Of a DNA stretch of 25,549 nucleotides, positions 16,190 to 23,932 are shown piece by piece. Numbering within the stretch: the stretch's first letter is position 1; the number at the start of each line of letters is the position of its first letter. A program made the position numbers and the translations under genes. The notes beneath the pieces were generated by a model that had not been told where the DNA came from, did no database searches, and saw only the letters and a list, made by a program, of their open reading frames with translations. The DNA is from CAYWCV01 sp964629885. Lineage in GTDB: Bacteria; Bacteroidota; Rhodothermia; Balneolales; CAYWCV01. The stretch is taken from the NCBI GenBank assembly GCA_964629885.1, contig CAZVRJ010000037.1, positions 1 through 25,549 of the forward strand, given 5' to 3'.

Positions 16190-17253
16190 GACTTCATCTC
16201 CGTACTGATTGATTGGCCATCTTCTTGCAATTCAACTGAATCTGTCAGATTGTCTGATTCTTGTGCAGCCTCTTTCTCTTTTCTCGCAATCTCTTCGGCC
16301 TGTTTTTCATCAAATTGTCGCTGCATTTCATTAACTCGCCGCTGGTCGGTCATTCGTGCAATCTGAAGAAATTTCTCGGCCTCGCGAATCGACTCGAGTG
16401 CTTGGTCAATACTTGGCTCGTATTTGGCAAACTTGACCATGTCGGCAAGTTTTAAGACAACCCCTGTCTGTCGAGTTAGGTCGGGATCTACCATGCGTCT
16501 TCCCATTTCGCGGAGAAGCTCTCGCGTGGTCATTTCGAGGGCAAGCAGGTCGTGCACCCGTTCCAAGTACTCCCTCAATGCATCGCCCAGCAACGTATAG
16601 AATGGTTTGAAGTCGCGCTCAATGAGGGTTGCGTCTGAACGCAAGGACAAAAGTTTTTTCTCTAACAGATCGAGTGGATTTTGGAACATCTCGATCTCGA
16701 TTGGCTCTGGCTCAGGTTTGGTCTTTAGATAGTGACGCATGTATCTAATCAGAACCCATCCAATTAAAATAAGCAAGAGCAATAATAGCAGATAGGGTAG
16801 CCAATTAATTGCAAACGCGTAGATATCCTTCATGGGGCGAAGTTCCGGCTCCTCATCTACCAACAGTGTTTTGAAGGGCAAGACAACAGAGGGCATACCG
16901 GTAATTGAAGTCTCTCCCTCGTTTATCAACCCTATCGAAATGTTTTCAATCACCAAATCGGCTGTTCCGAAGAACTGCAACTGAAACTGGATGCTATCGG
17001 TCTGCGATGGTGTTCGAAATTGCTTCCGATCTAAAAGCTCTAAATCCTTGCCAAAAGCAGCACTGTCTGGATAGATGAGGTTTTGGTACTGCATACCTTG
17101 CGGCAGTACGATCGTATAAGTTACGATGTCACCAATCTTCACCGAATCGGGTTGTACATACAAGCGTGGCTGTTGCGCGAGTACACAGTGGGCTTGCGCA
17201 ACAAACAGTATCGCGAGCAAAATGGCAGCAAGGCTTAATTTATGGCGAATCAT
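16186..17253 (-). CDS. BatD/DUF4381-like membrane protein of a Bat operon
   Basis: The 355-residue protein has a signal peptide (about 1-26, ending near VLAQQP). A periplasmic beta-rich region (27-140, RLYVQPDSVKIGDIVTYTIVLP) resembles the repeats of BatD. One membrane helix spans 151-172, and a charged helical cytoplasmic tail runs to the end (EEIARKEKEAAQESDN). It lies between DUF58 and BatA genes, exactly where BatD or DUF4381 proteins sit in Bat operons. It shares the bases TGATG with the DUF58 stop and ATGA with the BatA start, so the three genes are translationally coupled. It probably assembles with the VWA protein at the inner membrane. Family assignment rests more on context and topology than on motifs. 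Confidence 0.7.
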   Translation of the reverse strand: MIRHKLSLAAILLAILFVAQAHCVLAQQPRLYVQPDSVKIGDIVTYTIVLPQGMQYQNLIYPDSAAFGKDLELLDRKQFRTPSQTDSIQFQLQFFGTADLVIENISIGLINEGETSITGMPSVVLPFKTLLVDEEPELRPMKDIYAFAINWLPYLLLLLLLILIGWVLIRYMRHYLKTKPEPEPIEIEMFQNPLDLLEKKLLSLRSDATLIERDFKPFYTLLGDALREYLERVHDLLALEMTTRELLREMGRRMVDPDLTRQTGVVLKLADMVKFAKYEPSIDQALESIREAEKFLQIARMTDQRRVNEMQRQFDEKQAEEIARKEKEAAQESDNLTDSVELQEDGQSISTEMKS

Positions 17254-18125
17254 CAGTGCCTGCCCCCTCTGCGCTTAAAGAAGGCCATGAGCGGCTGAAC
17301 ATAACTAGTGCTTGTGTTCACATCGACGGCGTCGATCTGCTGTTTACGAAACTGTTCACGTCGCTTGCCCAACCTCTCAAGTCGTCGAGCCTTATATGAT
17401 GTACGTACCCTTCTGCTGGAGGTGTCAATTATCCTCATTTCGCCAGTTTCGGCATCACGGAGATTGACAATTCCGATATTGGGAAGTTCGTCCTCGAGCG
17501 GGTCGGACACCGAAACGGCTATCAGGTCGTGCTTCTTGTTCGTAACCTTGATGGACTTCTCAAAGTCAGGCGCCACGAAATCGCTGGCAAGGATCACAAT
17601 GGCTCTGCGTTTCAGTAACCGGTTAATGAAATTTAGCGGCACGTTGAGGTCGGTTCCCCTGCCCACAGCCTCCGTTGTGTAAAGCTCTCGAATTAGTCGC
17701 AGCACGTGTAACCGGCCTTTTTTCGGGAGTACGACTTTTTCGACTCGGTCACTGAACAGAATCAGGCCAACTTTGTCGCCATTTTTGATAGCACTGAAGG
17801 CCATTACGGCACACATTTCAGTGATCAAATCTGATTTGCGCTGTTTGGAGCCAAAAATCCCAGATGGCGAAATGTCGACTAGGAGCATGAGTGTTTGTTC
17901 ACGCTCTTCCTCGAATATTTTGATGAAGGTGTCTCCAGCACGGGCCGTCACATTCCAATCGATTTGACGGATGTCGTCGCCATACTGATACTCCCTAACT
18001 TCCGAAAACACCATTCCGCGTCCCTTGAACGCAGAGTGGTATTCACCACCAAACAGGTTGTTAACCAACCCTTTGGTACGAATTTCAAGTTGCCTAACTT
18101 TTCGGAAGATCTCTTTGGATATCAT
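17253..18125 (-). CDS. DUF58 domain protein of a Bat/MoxR-type operon
   Basis: The 290-residue protein carries the DUF58 signature: GRGMVFSEVREYQYGDDIRQ followed by IDWNVTAR. A VWA-like region begins LMLLVDISPSGIFG and continues to about residue 230. There is no membrane segment, so it is probably cytoplasmic or peripheral. It starts the minus-strand cluster and is translationally coupled to the BatD-like gene (stop and start share TGATG). In most genomes a MoxR AAA+ ATPase precedes this gene, but here the upstream 226 bp is non-coding and followed by a divergent alanine dehydrogenase, so the ATPase partner must be elsewhere. Confidence 0.92.
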   Translation of the reverse strand: MISKEIFRKVRQLEIRTKGLVNNLFGGEYHSAFKGRGMVFSEVREYQYGDDIRQIDWNVTARAGDTFIKIFEEEREQTLMLLVDISPSGIFGSKQRKSDLITEMCAVMAFSAIKNGDKVGLILFSDRVEKVVLPKKGRLHVLRLIRELYTTEAVGRGTDLNVPLNFINRLLKRRAIVILASDFVAPDFEKSIKVTNKKHDLIAVSVSDPLEDELPNIGIVNLRDAETGEMRIIDTSSRRVRTSYKARRLERLGKRREQFRKQQIDAVDVNTSTSYVQPLMAFFKRRGGRH

Positions 18126-18351
18126 GGGGTATACGTCGGCCGACTATGGGATGCTAGTCGGACAAGTAAGGTAAGGGTTTTCGGGTGTCGTACAAACGCA
18201 AACCGAGTGACGGAAATTACCGATTTGAGATTTAATAAGCCCACAAAACTCGTATCTTACGAAGATGTATTGGAAGGAAAGCGCTCCCAAATGGTAGCGT
18301 TTCCAATTTTAACGATTTTACACAACGCGGCAACGCAATAACTACACTTGT
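18126..18351. promoter_or_regulatory. Divergent intergenic region between DUF58 and alanine dehydrogenase genes
   Basis: The 226 bp presumably hold promoters for both divergent genes. The only structured element seen is an imperfect inverted repeat, GGAAAGCGCT (18276-18285) and AGCGTTTCC (18296-18304), with one bulged base and a 10-bp spacer, about 48 bp upstream of the alanine dehydrogenase start. No convincing promoter boxes, riboswitch or additional gene was identified. Confidence 0.4.
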
Positions 18352-19464
18352 ATGATTATTGGAGTCCCCAAAGAGATTAAACCCCAGGAAAACCGTGTGG
18401 CATTAGTTCCATCCGGAGTTCTGGAAATGCGCCGTAACGGCCATCACATCATCGTTGAAAAAGGAGCCGGTATCAACTCTGGCTTCACCGACGAAGAGTA
18501 TCGCCAAGCAGGTGCCGAACTCATCGAAGACGTAGACGCCATCTGGGCCAAGGCCGAGATGATCATGAAAGTAAAGGAGCCGATCAAGGTCGAATATCCG
18601 CGCATGCGCGAAGGCCAGATTATTTTCACTTACTTCCACTTTGCATCAAGCGAAGAGCTGACACATGCCGTTATCAACTCGAAATGCGTGGCTATTGCCT
18701 ATGAAACCGTCGAGAAACCAGATCGTTCCCTGCCGTTGCTCGTACCCATGAGCGAGGTTGCTGGTCGAATGTCTATTCAAGAGGGTGCGAAATACCTCGA
18801 GAAGGCAACCGGCGGACGCGGTGTACTTCTAGGTGGTATACCAGGTGTGAAGCCTGCGAACGTATTGGTGCTTGGCGGCGGTATCGTAGGTTACAATGCT
18901 GCCAAGATGGCGGCTGGTTTGGGTGCTAACGTCACCATCATGGATCTGAGTGCAGCCCGCATGCGTTACCTCGACGATGTTATGCCAGCCAACGTCACAA
19001 CAATCATGAGCTCCGAATACGCAATCCGCGAGTATCTGCCGTTGATGGACCTCGTTGTTGGTGCAGTGTTGATTCCAGGTGCAATTGCACCTAGGCTCAT
19101 CAAGCGCGACATGCTCAAGCTTATGAAGCCAGGTTCGGTAGTAGTTGATGTTGCCATCGACCAAGGTGGCTGCTTTGAAACATCAAAAGCCACTACGCAT
19201 AGCGACCCTATTTACACGGTTGATGGTGTTATCCACTACTGCGTGGCCAACATGCCAGGCGCAGTGCCCTATACATCGACTACCGGCCTAACGAACGTGA
19301 CACTTCCATATGCCATCGACCTCGCCAACAAAGGCTGGAAAAAGGCATGTCAGGATGACAAATCGCTCGAATTTGGTCTCAATGTAATTGCCGGCGAGAT
19401 TACCTACAAAGACGTTGCAGAGGCCTTCGGATTACCTTCCGTTCCTGTTGCGAAGTATTTGTGA
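18352..19464 (+). CDS. ald: Alanine dehydrogenase
   Basis: The 370-residue protein has the usual length and all key residues of NAD-dependent L-alanine dehydrogenase. R15 (ENRVAL) and K75 (KVKEP) bind pyruvate, H96 (FTYFHF) and D270 (VAIDQGG) are catalytic, and the dinucleotide motif is GGGIVG (175-180). It catalyses reversible oxidative deamination of L-alanine to pyruvate and ammonia with NAD+ in the cytoplasm, linking nitrogen assimilation and carbon metabolism. It is transcribed alone, divergent from the Bat cluster, and followed by a G-rich heptamer array and an intrinsic terminator. Confidence 0.97.
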   Translation: MIIGVPKEIKPQENRVALVPSGVLEMRRNGHHIIVEKGAGINSGFTDEEYRQAGAELIEDVDAIWAKAEMIMKVKEPIKVEYPRMREGQIIFTYFHFASSEELTHAVINSKCVAIAYETVEKPDRSLPLLVPMSEVAGRMSIQEGAKYLEKATGGRGVLLGGIPGVKPANVLVLGGGIVGYNAAKMAAGLGANVTIMDLSAARMRYLDDVMPANVTTIMSSEYAIREYLPLMDLVVGAVLIPGAIAPRLIKRDMLKLMKPGSVVVDVAIDQGGCFETSKATTHSDPIYTVDGVIHYCVANMPGAVPYTSTTGLTNVTLPYAIDLANKGWKKACQDDKSLEFGLNVIAGEITYKDVAEAFGLPSVPVAKYL

Positions 19465-19467
19465 TCG

Positions 19468-19495
19468 GGGACTAGGGACTAGGGACTAGGGACTA
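19468..19495 (+). repeat. Tandem GGGACTA x4, potential G-quadruplex
   Basis: Four perfect heptamers GGGACTA begin 4 bp after the alanine dehydrogenase stop. They give four G3 tracts separated by ACTA loops, which fits the G3-N(1-7) quadruplex pattern on the plus strand and in the ald transcript. The array precedes the terminator at 19508. Copy number may vary by slippage. Confidence 0.75.
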
Positions 19496-19507
19496 GGAAT
19501 ATGTTAC

Positions 19508-19543
19508 AAAAAAAGGCAGGGTCGAACGACTCTGCCTTTTTTT
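19508..19543 (+). terminator. Intrinsic terminator after alanine dehydrogenase
   Basis: GGCAGGGTC and GACTCTGCC form a 9-bp stem (one G-U pair) around a 4-base loop. It is flanked by an A tract upstream and seven T downstream, so it could work in both directions. On the minus strand it lies beyond the response regulator stop at 19717. Confidence 0.85.
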
Positions 19544-19587
19544 ATAAATCTTTTACACAAGTGTGCTAATCTCAAAAGAGTGGTTAA

Positions 19588-19742
19588 CTACTCTACTACT
19601 CAATATCCTTCACTACGTTCAGGACGGCTTAGCCACTCAAGATCATTCACTACGTTCTGGACCACTCTACCACTCTACCACTCTACTACTCTACCACCCA
19701 AGATCCTTTACTGCGTTCAGGACGGCTCCGCCGCTCTACTCT
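19588..19742. repeat. Cluster of three degenerate intergenic repeats with an ACTCTACC x4 tandem
   Basis: Three related units share a core like ATCCTTCACTACGTTCAGGA: 19604-19623, 19642-19661 (with changes) and 19703-19722. Units one and three continue into GACGGCTTAGCC or GACGGCTCCGCC. Between units two and three lies ACTCTACC in four near-perfect copies (19664-19695, third copy ending in T). Similar short repeats are scattered between genes in several FCB and other genomes. The third unit runs into the 3' end of the minus-strand response regulator gene. No spacer regularity suggests CRISPR. Confidence 0.75.
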
Positions 19743-20427
19743 CTTGCTCCCCACAGTCGAGCTTGAAGCCCTCACCGCGGATAGTCTGAATGTATTCGTA
19801 GTCGGTCACTTCACGGATCTTCTTGCGCAAATAGCTCAGGTACACGTTCACAAAGTTGGTCTGGGTATCGAAATTGATCCCCCAAACGCGCTCCGACAAC
19901 TCTAAACGGTCGATGATCTTTCCTGGATTTTTCAGGAAGTAGACTAGAAGACTGAACTCATTGTTAGTTAACGGCACAACTTGGCTGCCAATGGTGAATT
20001 CTCGTGACACCAAATTCACCGAAAGTTCGCCACATCGAAGCACTTCGCTCGACTCAACCTTGGTCGTCTTGTTTCGGCGGGTGATGACGAACAGTCGTGC
20101 CAAGAGCTCCCGAAACTCGTAGGGTTTGGTCATGTAGTCGTCGGCGCCAGACTCAAGGCCCTGAACCTTAGTTTCAGTGTCGTCGTAAGCCGACAACAAC
20201 AGTATTGGTGTGGTGTTTTGGTTGGCGCGTAACCTCCTCAACACCTCTAGGCCAGTAATATCAGGAAGCCCAATGTCCAAAATGATGCAATCATATGGAT
20301 CCGATTGGGCCAAAGCAAATCCTTTGTGTCCATTCTCTGCACCCACAACTTCGTAACCGTTCTTCTCTAGAGCGAACTTAACGAGCTTTAGACTAGTTGG
20401 ATCATCCTCAATTACCAGAATTTTCAT
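19717..20427 (-). CDS. OmpR/PhoB-type response regulator (no adjacent kinase)
   Basis: The 236-residue protein starts at ATG 20427 (MKILVIEDDP); a longer frame start at 20466 adds 13 residues without family support. The receiver domain has acidic residues E7-D8-D9, phospho-acceptor D51 (CIILDIGLPDITG) and K101 (MTKPYEF). The C-terminal winged helix ends with the typical YIQTIRGEGFKLD. The last residues (about GEQESRAAEPS) and the stop codon lie in an intergenic repeat, so the tail seems acquired by repeat insertion or extension. No histidine kinase is next to it, so it is an orphan regulator here with unknown targets. Confidence 0.93.
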   Translation of the reverse strand: MKILVIEDDPTSLKLVKFALEKNGYEVVGAENGHKGFALAQSDPYDCIILDIGLPDITGLEVLRRLRANQNTTPILLLSAYDDTETKVQGLESGADDYMTKPYEFRELLARLFVITRRNKTTKVESSEVLRCGELSVNLVSREFTIGSQVVPLTNNEFSLLVYFLKNPGKIIDRLELSERVWGINFDTQTNFVNVYLSYLRKKIREVTDYEYIQTIRGEGFKLDCGEQESRAAEPS

Positions 20428-20599
20428 GCTAGAAATAGTATAGGTACCGCACACTTGATATCGCAAACCAAAGAAGTTGAAAACCCAAGTGGGAAGACCA
20501 CAATCTTTGACTCGTATTTATACACTTAATTGCAACTTACATTGTTCTTTTTTGATAAGCAAGAGCCTTCATTACAAAAACCTAACTTTATGAAAGCCA

Positions 20600-21298
20600 T
20601 TAGGAATCCACGGTTTCATAACCGCTTGCCACTAACCATTGTCTGATTTTCGTGAAGTAAGCTGGTGTGAGTTTATGTCCCGAGTTGACCTCGATATAGC
20701 TAGCATTCATTCCCTTCTTTTTGGCTATCTCGATGCTGTCTTTCTGTTCTTGGCCATTTACAATTTCGTCTTTGGATCCGTGGAACGCCACAATGTTCAA
20801 GTGTTTGCGTTTGTCCCAGTTTCGATCCTTGAAAAATTCAACCTTTAGCCTACCCCCTATCATCACCAATTCATTGGTATGCTTCCATCTAGTAAACCCA
20901 AAGAAGCCGGCTTGATACGCACCCATTGAGTAACCGATAACGGCACATCGGGTCACTTTAATGAAAGGAATAAGCGAATCAATTACACCTTGAATGAACT
21001 CTGACGAATATTCAAGCGACTTCTCGAACGAACCCTGCTTTCCGCTGTATAGATACCAGCCAAACCCCCTTTTGTCCTCTCGGTCAATCCCACGGTTGTC
21101 GGCATAAGGACCCTGGATATACAAATGATACGCTTTGACATTGTGCAACGCCTTCGTTTGCTGTTCAAAAACCTTGATATCCTGACCAAAGCCATGCAAG
21201 TAGACAATAAGTGGTTTGGGGCCAGGCTCACCCTGCTCATACAGTCTGTAGGGTACCTCCACTTTGAATGTGGTCTTGCCCGAATTGAGAACTTTCAT
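20600..21298 (-). CDS. Alpha/beta hydrolase, putative esterase
   Basis: The 232-residue protein has an alpha/beta-hydrolase fold. An oxyanion-hole segment VYLHGFGQD (32-40) is followed by nucleophile S124 in GYSMG, acid D177 in HGSKDEIV and H208 in NSGHKL. The size fits small carboxylesterases or dienelactone-hydrolase-like proteins. There is no signal peptide, so it is cytoplasmic. The substrate is not predictable. It is divergent from bioB, and a role in pimeloyl-ester chemistry (as with BioH) is only a weak contextual possibility. Distances to neighbours are 172 bp downstream and 141 bp upstream, so it is probably monocistronic. Confidence 0.85.
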   Translation of the reverse strand: MKVLNSGKTTFKVEVPYRLYEQGEPGPKPLIVYLHGFGQDIKVFEQQTKALHNVKAYHLYIQGPYADNRGIDREDKRGFGWYLYSGKQGSFEKSLEYSSEFIQGVIDSLIPFIKVTRCAVIGYSMGAYQAGFFGFTRWKHTNELVMIGGRLKVEFFKDRNWDKRKHLNIVAFHGSKDEIVNGQEQKDSIEIAKKKGMNASYIEVNSGHKLTPAYFTKIRQWLVASGYETVDS

Positions 21299-21317
21299 AA
21301 ATAAGACTAGTGAGTAT

Positions 21318-21333
21318 GTATCTCGGAAGATAC
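21318..21333. promoter_or_regulatory. Short perfect inverted repeat in the esterase-bioB divergent region
   Basis: GTATCT (21318-21323) and AGATAC (21328-21333) surround CGGA, about 20 bp upstream of the esterase start. It could be an operator or a 5' hairpin of the esterase transcript. It does not resemble a BirA box. Confidence 0.3.
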
Positions 21334-21439
21334 CTATTTAGCGGCTATCGGTCTATTTCGAACGCTCAGCTTCTAAAAATAGATTATCAAAATTCGTACA
21401 TTATGCCAATTCAATCTACTGAAACAACGATTTACACCC

Positions 21440-22429
21440 ATGGCTTTGATCCGTAACGACTGGACGAAAGAAGAAATCGCCGAAATCTTCCACAGCCCCA
21501 TCATGGAGCTAATGCGTCGGGCAAGCGCCCTCCATCAGGAGGTGAACGATGCCAGTGAAGTCCAGGTTTGTACTCTGCTCTCCGTAAAGACGGGCGGCTG
21601 CCCCGAAGACTGTGCCTACTGCCCCCAAGCGGCTCGCTATAGCACAGGTATTGAGGGTCACAATTTGTTGTCGAACCAGGAAGTGATCAGAAATGCGGAG
21701 ACAGCCAAAGCCAACGGAAGTACTCGCTTTTGCATGGGTGCCGCTTGGCGCCAAGTACGCAACGACAATGATTTTGAGCGCGTGCTTGAAATGGTTCAAG
21801 ATGTGAACGAACTCGGTCTCGAGGTGTGCTGCACACTTGGAATGCTCACCGAGCACCAGGCTCAAAGGTTGAAGGAGGCGGGTTTGTACGCTTACAACCA
21901 CAACCTCGACACCAGCGAAGAATTCTACGACGATATCATAACTACCCGCAAATACGACGACCGCCTGCGTACCATCGACAACGTGCGCAAATCGGGAATT
22001 TCAGTTTGTAGCGGGGGCATCATCGGACTCGGCGAAACCGATTCCGACCGCATCGACATGATCCACACCTTGGCTACGATGCCAGAGCACCCTGAGTCAG
22101 TTCCCGTAAATGCTTTAGTAGCAGTTGCCGGTACTCCTCTCGAGCATCAACAACGTGTTTCGGTATGGGAAATGATTCGGATGATTGCCACCGTGCGCAT
22201 CACAATGCCCAAAGCGATGGTTCGCCTTTCTGCCGGACGCGTCAACATGAGCGTGGAGGAACAATCCTTGTGCTTCTTATCGGGAGCCAATTCCATCTTT
22301 GCAGGCGACAAACTGCTCACCACTCCAAACAACGACGTGGATGCCGACAAGCAGATGTTTGAACTTCTGGGACTTAAACCGAGGGCTGCCTTCAAAGAGG
22401 AGCATCACCACCACCATAACCACGTGTGA
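21440..22429 (+). CDS. bioB: Biotin synthase
   Basis: This 329-residue radical SAM enzyme inserts sulfur into dethiobiotin to make biotin. The radical SAM cluster ligands are C54, C58 and C61 (GGCPEDCAYCPQAARY). Further conserved cysteines for the [2Fe-2S] cluster appear in RFCMGAAWR, LEVCCTLGML and ISVCSGGIIGLGE, and the Arg-containing MVRLSAGR is present. The C-terminus ends in a histidine-rich tail (EEHHHHHNHV) that may bind metal. Convergent bioA lies directly downstream and shares a terminator; bioF, bioD and bioC are not in the window. Confidence 0.98.
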   Translation: MALIRNDWTKEEIAEIFHSPIMELMRRASALHQEVNDASEVQVCTLLSVKTGGCPEDCAYCPQAARYSTGIEGHNLLSNQEVIRNAETAKANGSTRFCMGAAWRQVRNDNDFERVLEMVQDVNELGLEVCCTLGMLTEHQAQRLKEAGLYAYNHNLDTSEEFYDDIITTRKYDDRLRTIDNVRKSGISVCSGGIIGLGETDSDRIDMIHTLATMPEHPESVPVNALVAVAGTPLEHQQRVSVWEMIRMIATVRITMPKAMVRLSAGRVNMSVEEQSLCFLSGANSIFAGDKLLTTPNNDVDADKQMFELLGLKPRAAFKEEHHHHHNHV

Positions 22430-22446
22430 TGGTTGGATCCCAACTT

Positions 22447-22485
22447 AAAAATGGCTCCCACAGCTGCTGTCGGAGCTTTTTTTAT
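22447..22485. terminator. Bidirectional terminator between bioB and bioA
   Basis: GCTCC (22454-22458) pairs with GGAGC (22472-22476), and inside it ACAG pairs with CTGT. A T tract follows at 22477-22483 for bioB. On the minus strand the hairpin directly follows the bioA stop codon (22482-22484) and ends in a shorter T-rich run at 22447-22451. It should therefore serve both convergent genes. Confidence 0.85.
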
Positions 22486-23744
22486 TTCAAGGCCCCAGAA
22501 ATCTCATCGAAGACGATTGCAAGCTCATCGTCGGTGATCACATAGGGCGGCATCAGGTATATGGTATTGCCAAGTGGACGTAACAAGGCATTACCCTCTG
22601 CAAAATGTCTCTTAAGCACAGGTCCTATATCGTCAAAATATCCGCCCTTCGAAGATTTTACGTCAAATGCCAAAATAGATCCGCACTCGCGTATGCGTTC
22701 CACTCGCTTGTTCTTTGCCAGTTCATTTATAAAGGGTTTATATCGCTTGTCAAAATTGAGATAGCGAGCCTCATCAACCAGGATCTCCCACGATGCCAAA
22801 GCCGCAGCACAACCAAGCGGATTGCCCGTATACGAGTGTCCGTGATACAACGCTTTTGCTGGGTCTATCGAATGGAACGCATCGTAAACAGACGATGTAG
22901 CCACAGTGACCGCCAAGGGCATGAATCCACCCGTGATGCCCTTCGAAAGGCAAATAAGGTCGGGTTCAATTCCGGCCTTGATGCAAGCGAACAGTTCGCC
23001 CGTGCGTCCAAACCCTGTCATGACCTCATCCAACCCAAGCAGGACCCCAAAATCCTTGCACAGACGAGCAACTCCTTGCAGGAAGCTGGAACGCACCATC
23101 CTCATGCCACCAGCACCCTGAACCAGCGGCTCAACCAATACGAGGGCAATTTGGTCGGAATACTGCCTCATATAGTCGCGCATCAGCTCGAGCGCCATGG
23201 CCTCCTTGACATCACGTTCCCTGTCTCCAATCCAAGTATCGGGATAAGGTAGCCTGTCGACCTCGAACAATAACCCATCGAACGGCTCACTGAACACCGT
23301 CCGTGCCCCAGCAGCCATCGCTCCAAATGTATCGCCGTGATATGCCCCGTCGAAGGCGACGATGCGGTTTCGGGGTCTACCCTTGTTGTGAGATGCTTGG
23401 ACTGCCATTTTTATGGCCACTTCGACGGCAGTGGATCCGTTGTCGCTGAAGAACACTTTCGACAGATCGCCGGGCAAAGCATCTACTAAGATATCGGCGA
23501 GCTTCTGAGCCGGATCGTGCGTATATCCCGCAAAGATAACATGCTCTAACTCAATGGCCTGTTTATAGATAGCCTCTGCTATTTCAGGTCTGGCATGACC
23601 ATGCAAATTAACCCACCAGCTCGAAATGGCATCAATAATCTTTCGACCGTCCTCAAGTTCCAACCATACGCCTTCGCCTCGTACCACCTTGAGCGGTTCC
23701 GGAGCCGTGGCCATCTGGGTAAAGGGCCGCCAAATACTAGACAC
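22482..23744 (-). CDS. bioA: Adenosylmethionine--8-amino-7-oxononanoate aminotransferase
   Basis: This 420-residue class-III aminotransferase converts 7-keto-8-aminopelargonate to 7,8-diaminopelargonate with S-adenosylmethionine as amino donor. The start MSSIWRPFTQM is typical of BioA. Other signatures are SSWWVNLHGHARPEI (41-55), FSDNGSTAVEVAIKMA, AYHGDTFGAMAAG, D239 in GLDEVMTGFGRTG and the PLP lysine K268 in LSKGITGGFMPLAVT. Length is normal. It is convergent with bioB rather than in one operon with it. Confidence 0.97.
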   Translation of the reverse strand: MSSIWRPFTQMATAPEPLKVVRGEGVWLELEDGRKIIDAISSWWVNLHGHARPEIAEAIYKQAIELEHVIFAGYTHDPAQKLADILVDALPGDLSKVFFSDNGSTAVEVAIKMAVQASHNKGRPRNRIVAFDGAYHGDTFGAMAAGARTVFSEPFDGLLFEVDRLPYPDTWIGDRERDVKEAMALELMRDYMRQYSDQIALVLVEPLVQGAGGMRMVRSSFLQGVARLCKDFGVLLGLDEVMTGFGRTGELFACIKAGIEPDLICLSKGITGGFMPLAVTVATSSVYDAFHSIDPAKALYHGHSYTGNPLGCAAALASWEILVDEARYLNFDKRYKPFINELAKNKRVERIRECGSILAFDVKSSKGGYFDDIGPVLKRHFAEGNALLRPLGNTIYLMPPYVITDDELAIVFDEISGALK

Positions 23745-23764
23745 AGGAATTTAATTGAAAATTA

Positions 23765-23887
23765 AAGATTGAAGATTGAAGATTGAATTATGTCGATCAG
23801 ATGCAACATATCAATATAACAAGCCTCTTGCTCTTGCTCTTGTTCTTGTTCTTGCTCTTGCTCTCGCTTCTCGCTTCTCGCTTCTCG
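23765..23887. repeat. Microsatellite-like repeats upstream of the NlpC/P60 gene
   Basis: Two arrays lie between bioA and the NlpC/P60 lipoprotein. AAGATTG occurs three times (23765-23785). A pyrimidine-rich array follows: seven hexamers CTCTTG/TTCTTG/CTCTCG (23825-23866), then three heptamers CTTCTCG (23867-23887). The second array ends 45 bp before the probable ATG at 23933, in promoter or leader territory. A lysine/serine-rich open frame on the opposite strand is just this repeat read in translation. Confidence 0.85.
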
Positions 23888-23932
23888 TTAGTATATTGAC
23901 TCATCCCAGTGAATCCAACGAATCGAATCGAA

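Noticed and set aside
17895..18341. 148-codon plus-strand frame crossing the DUF58 start and the upstream region
   Set aside because: About half is antisense to DUF58, the rest is intergenic, and no family features are visible.
19588..19742. Possible CRISPR array
   Set aside because: The repeats are degenerate, spacings are unequal, some units are themselves tandem octamers, and no cas genes are present.
21299..21439. Biotin-regulatory BirA box or riboswitch upstream of bioB
   Set aside because: No TTGTAAACC-type dyad or conserved riboswitch structure is visible; only a short GTATCT/AGATAC hairpin closer to the esterase gene was found.
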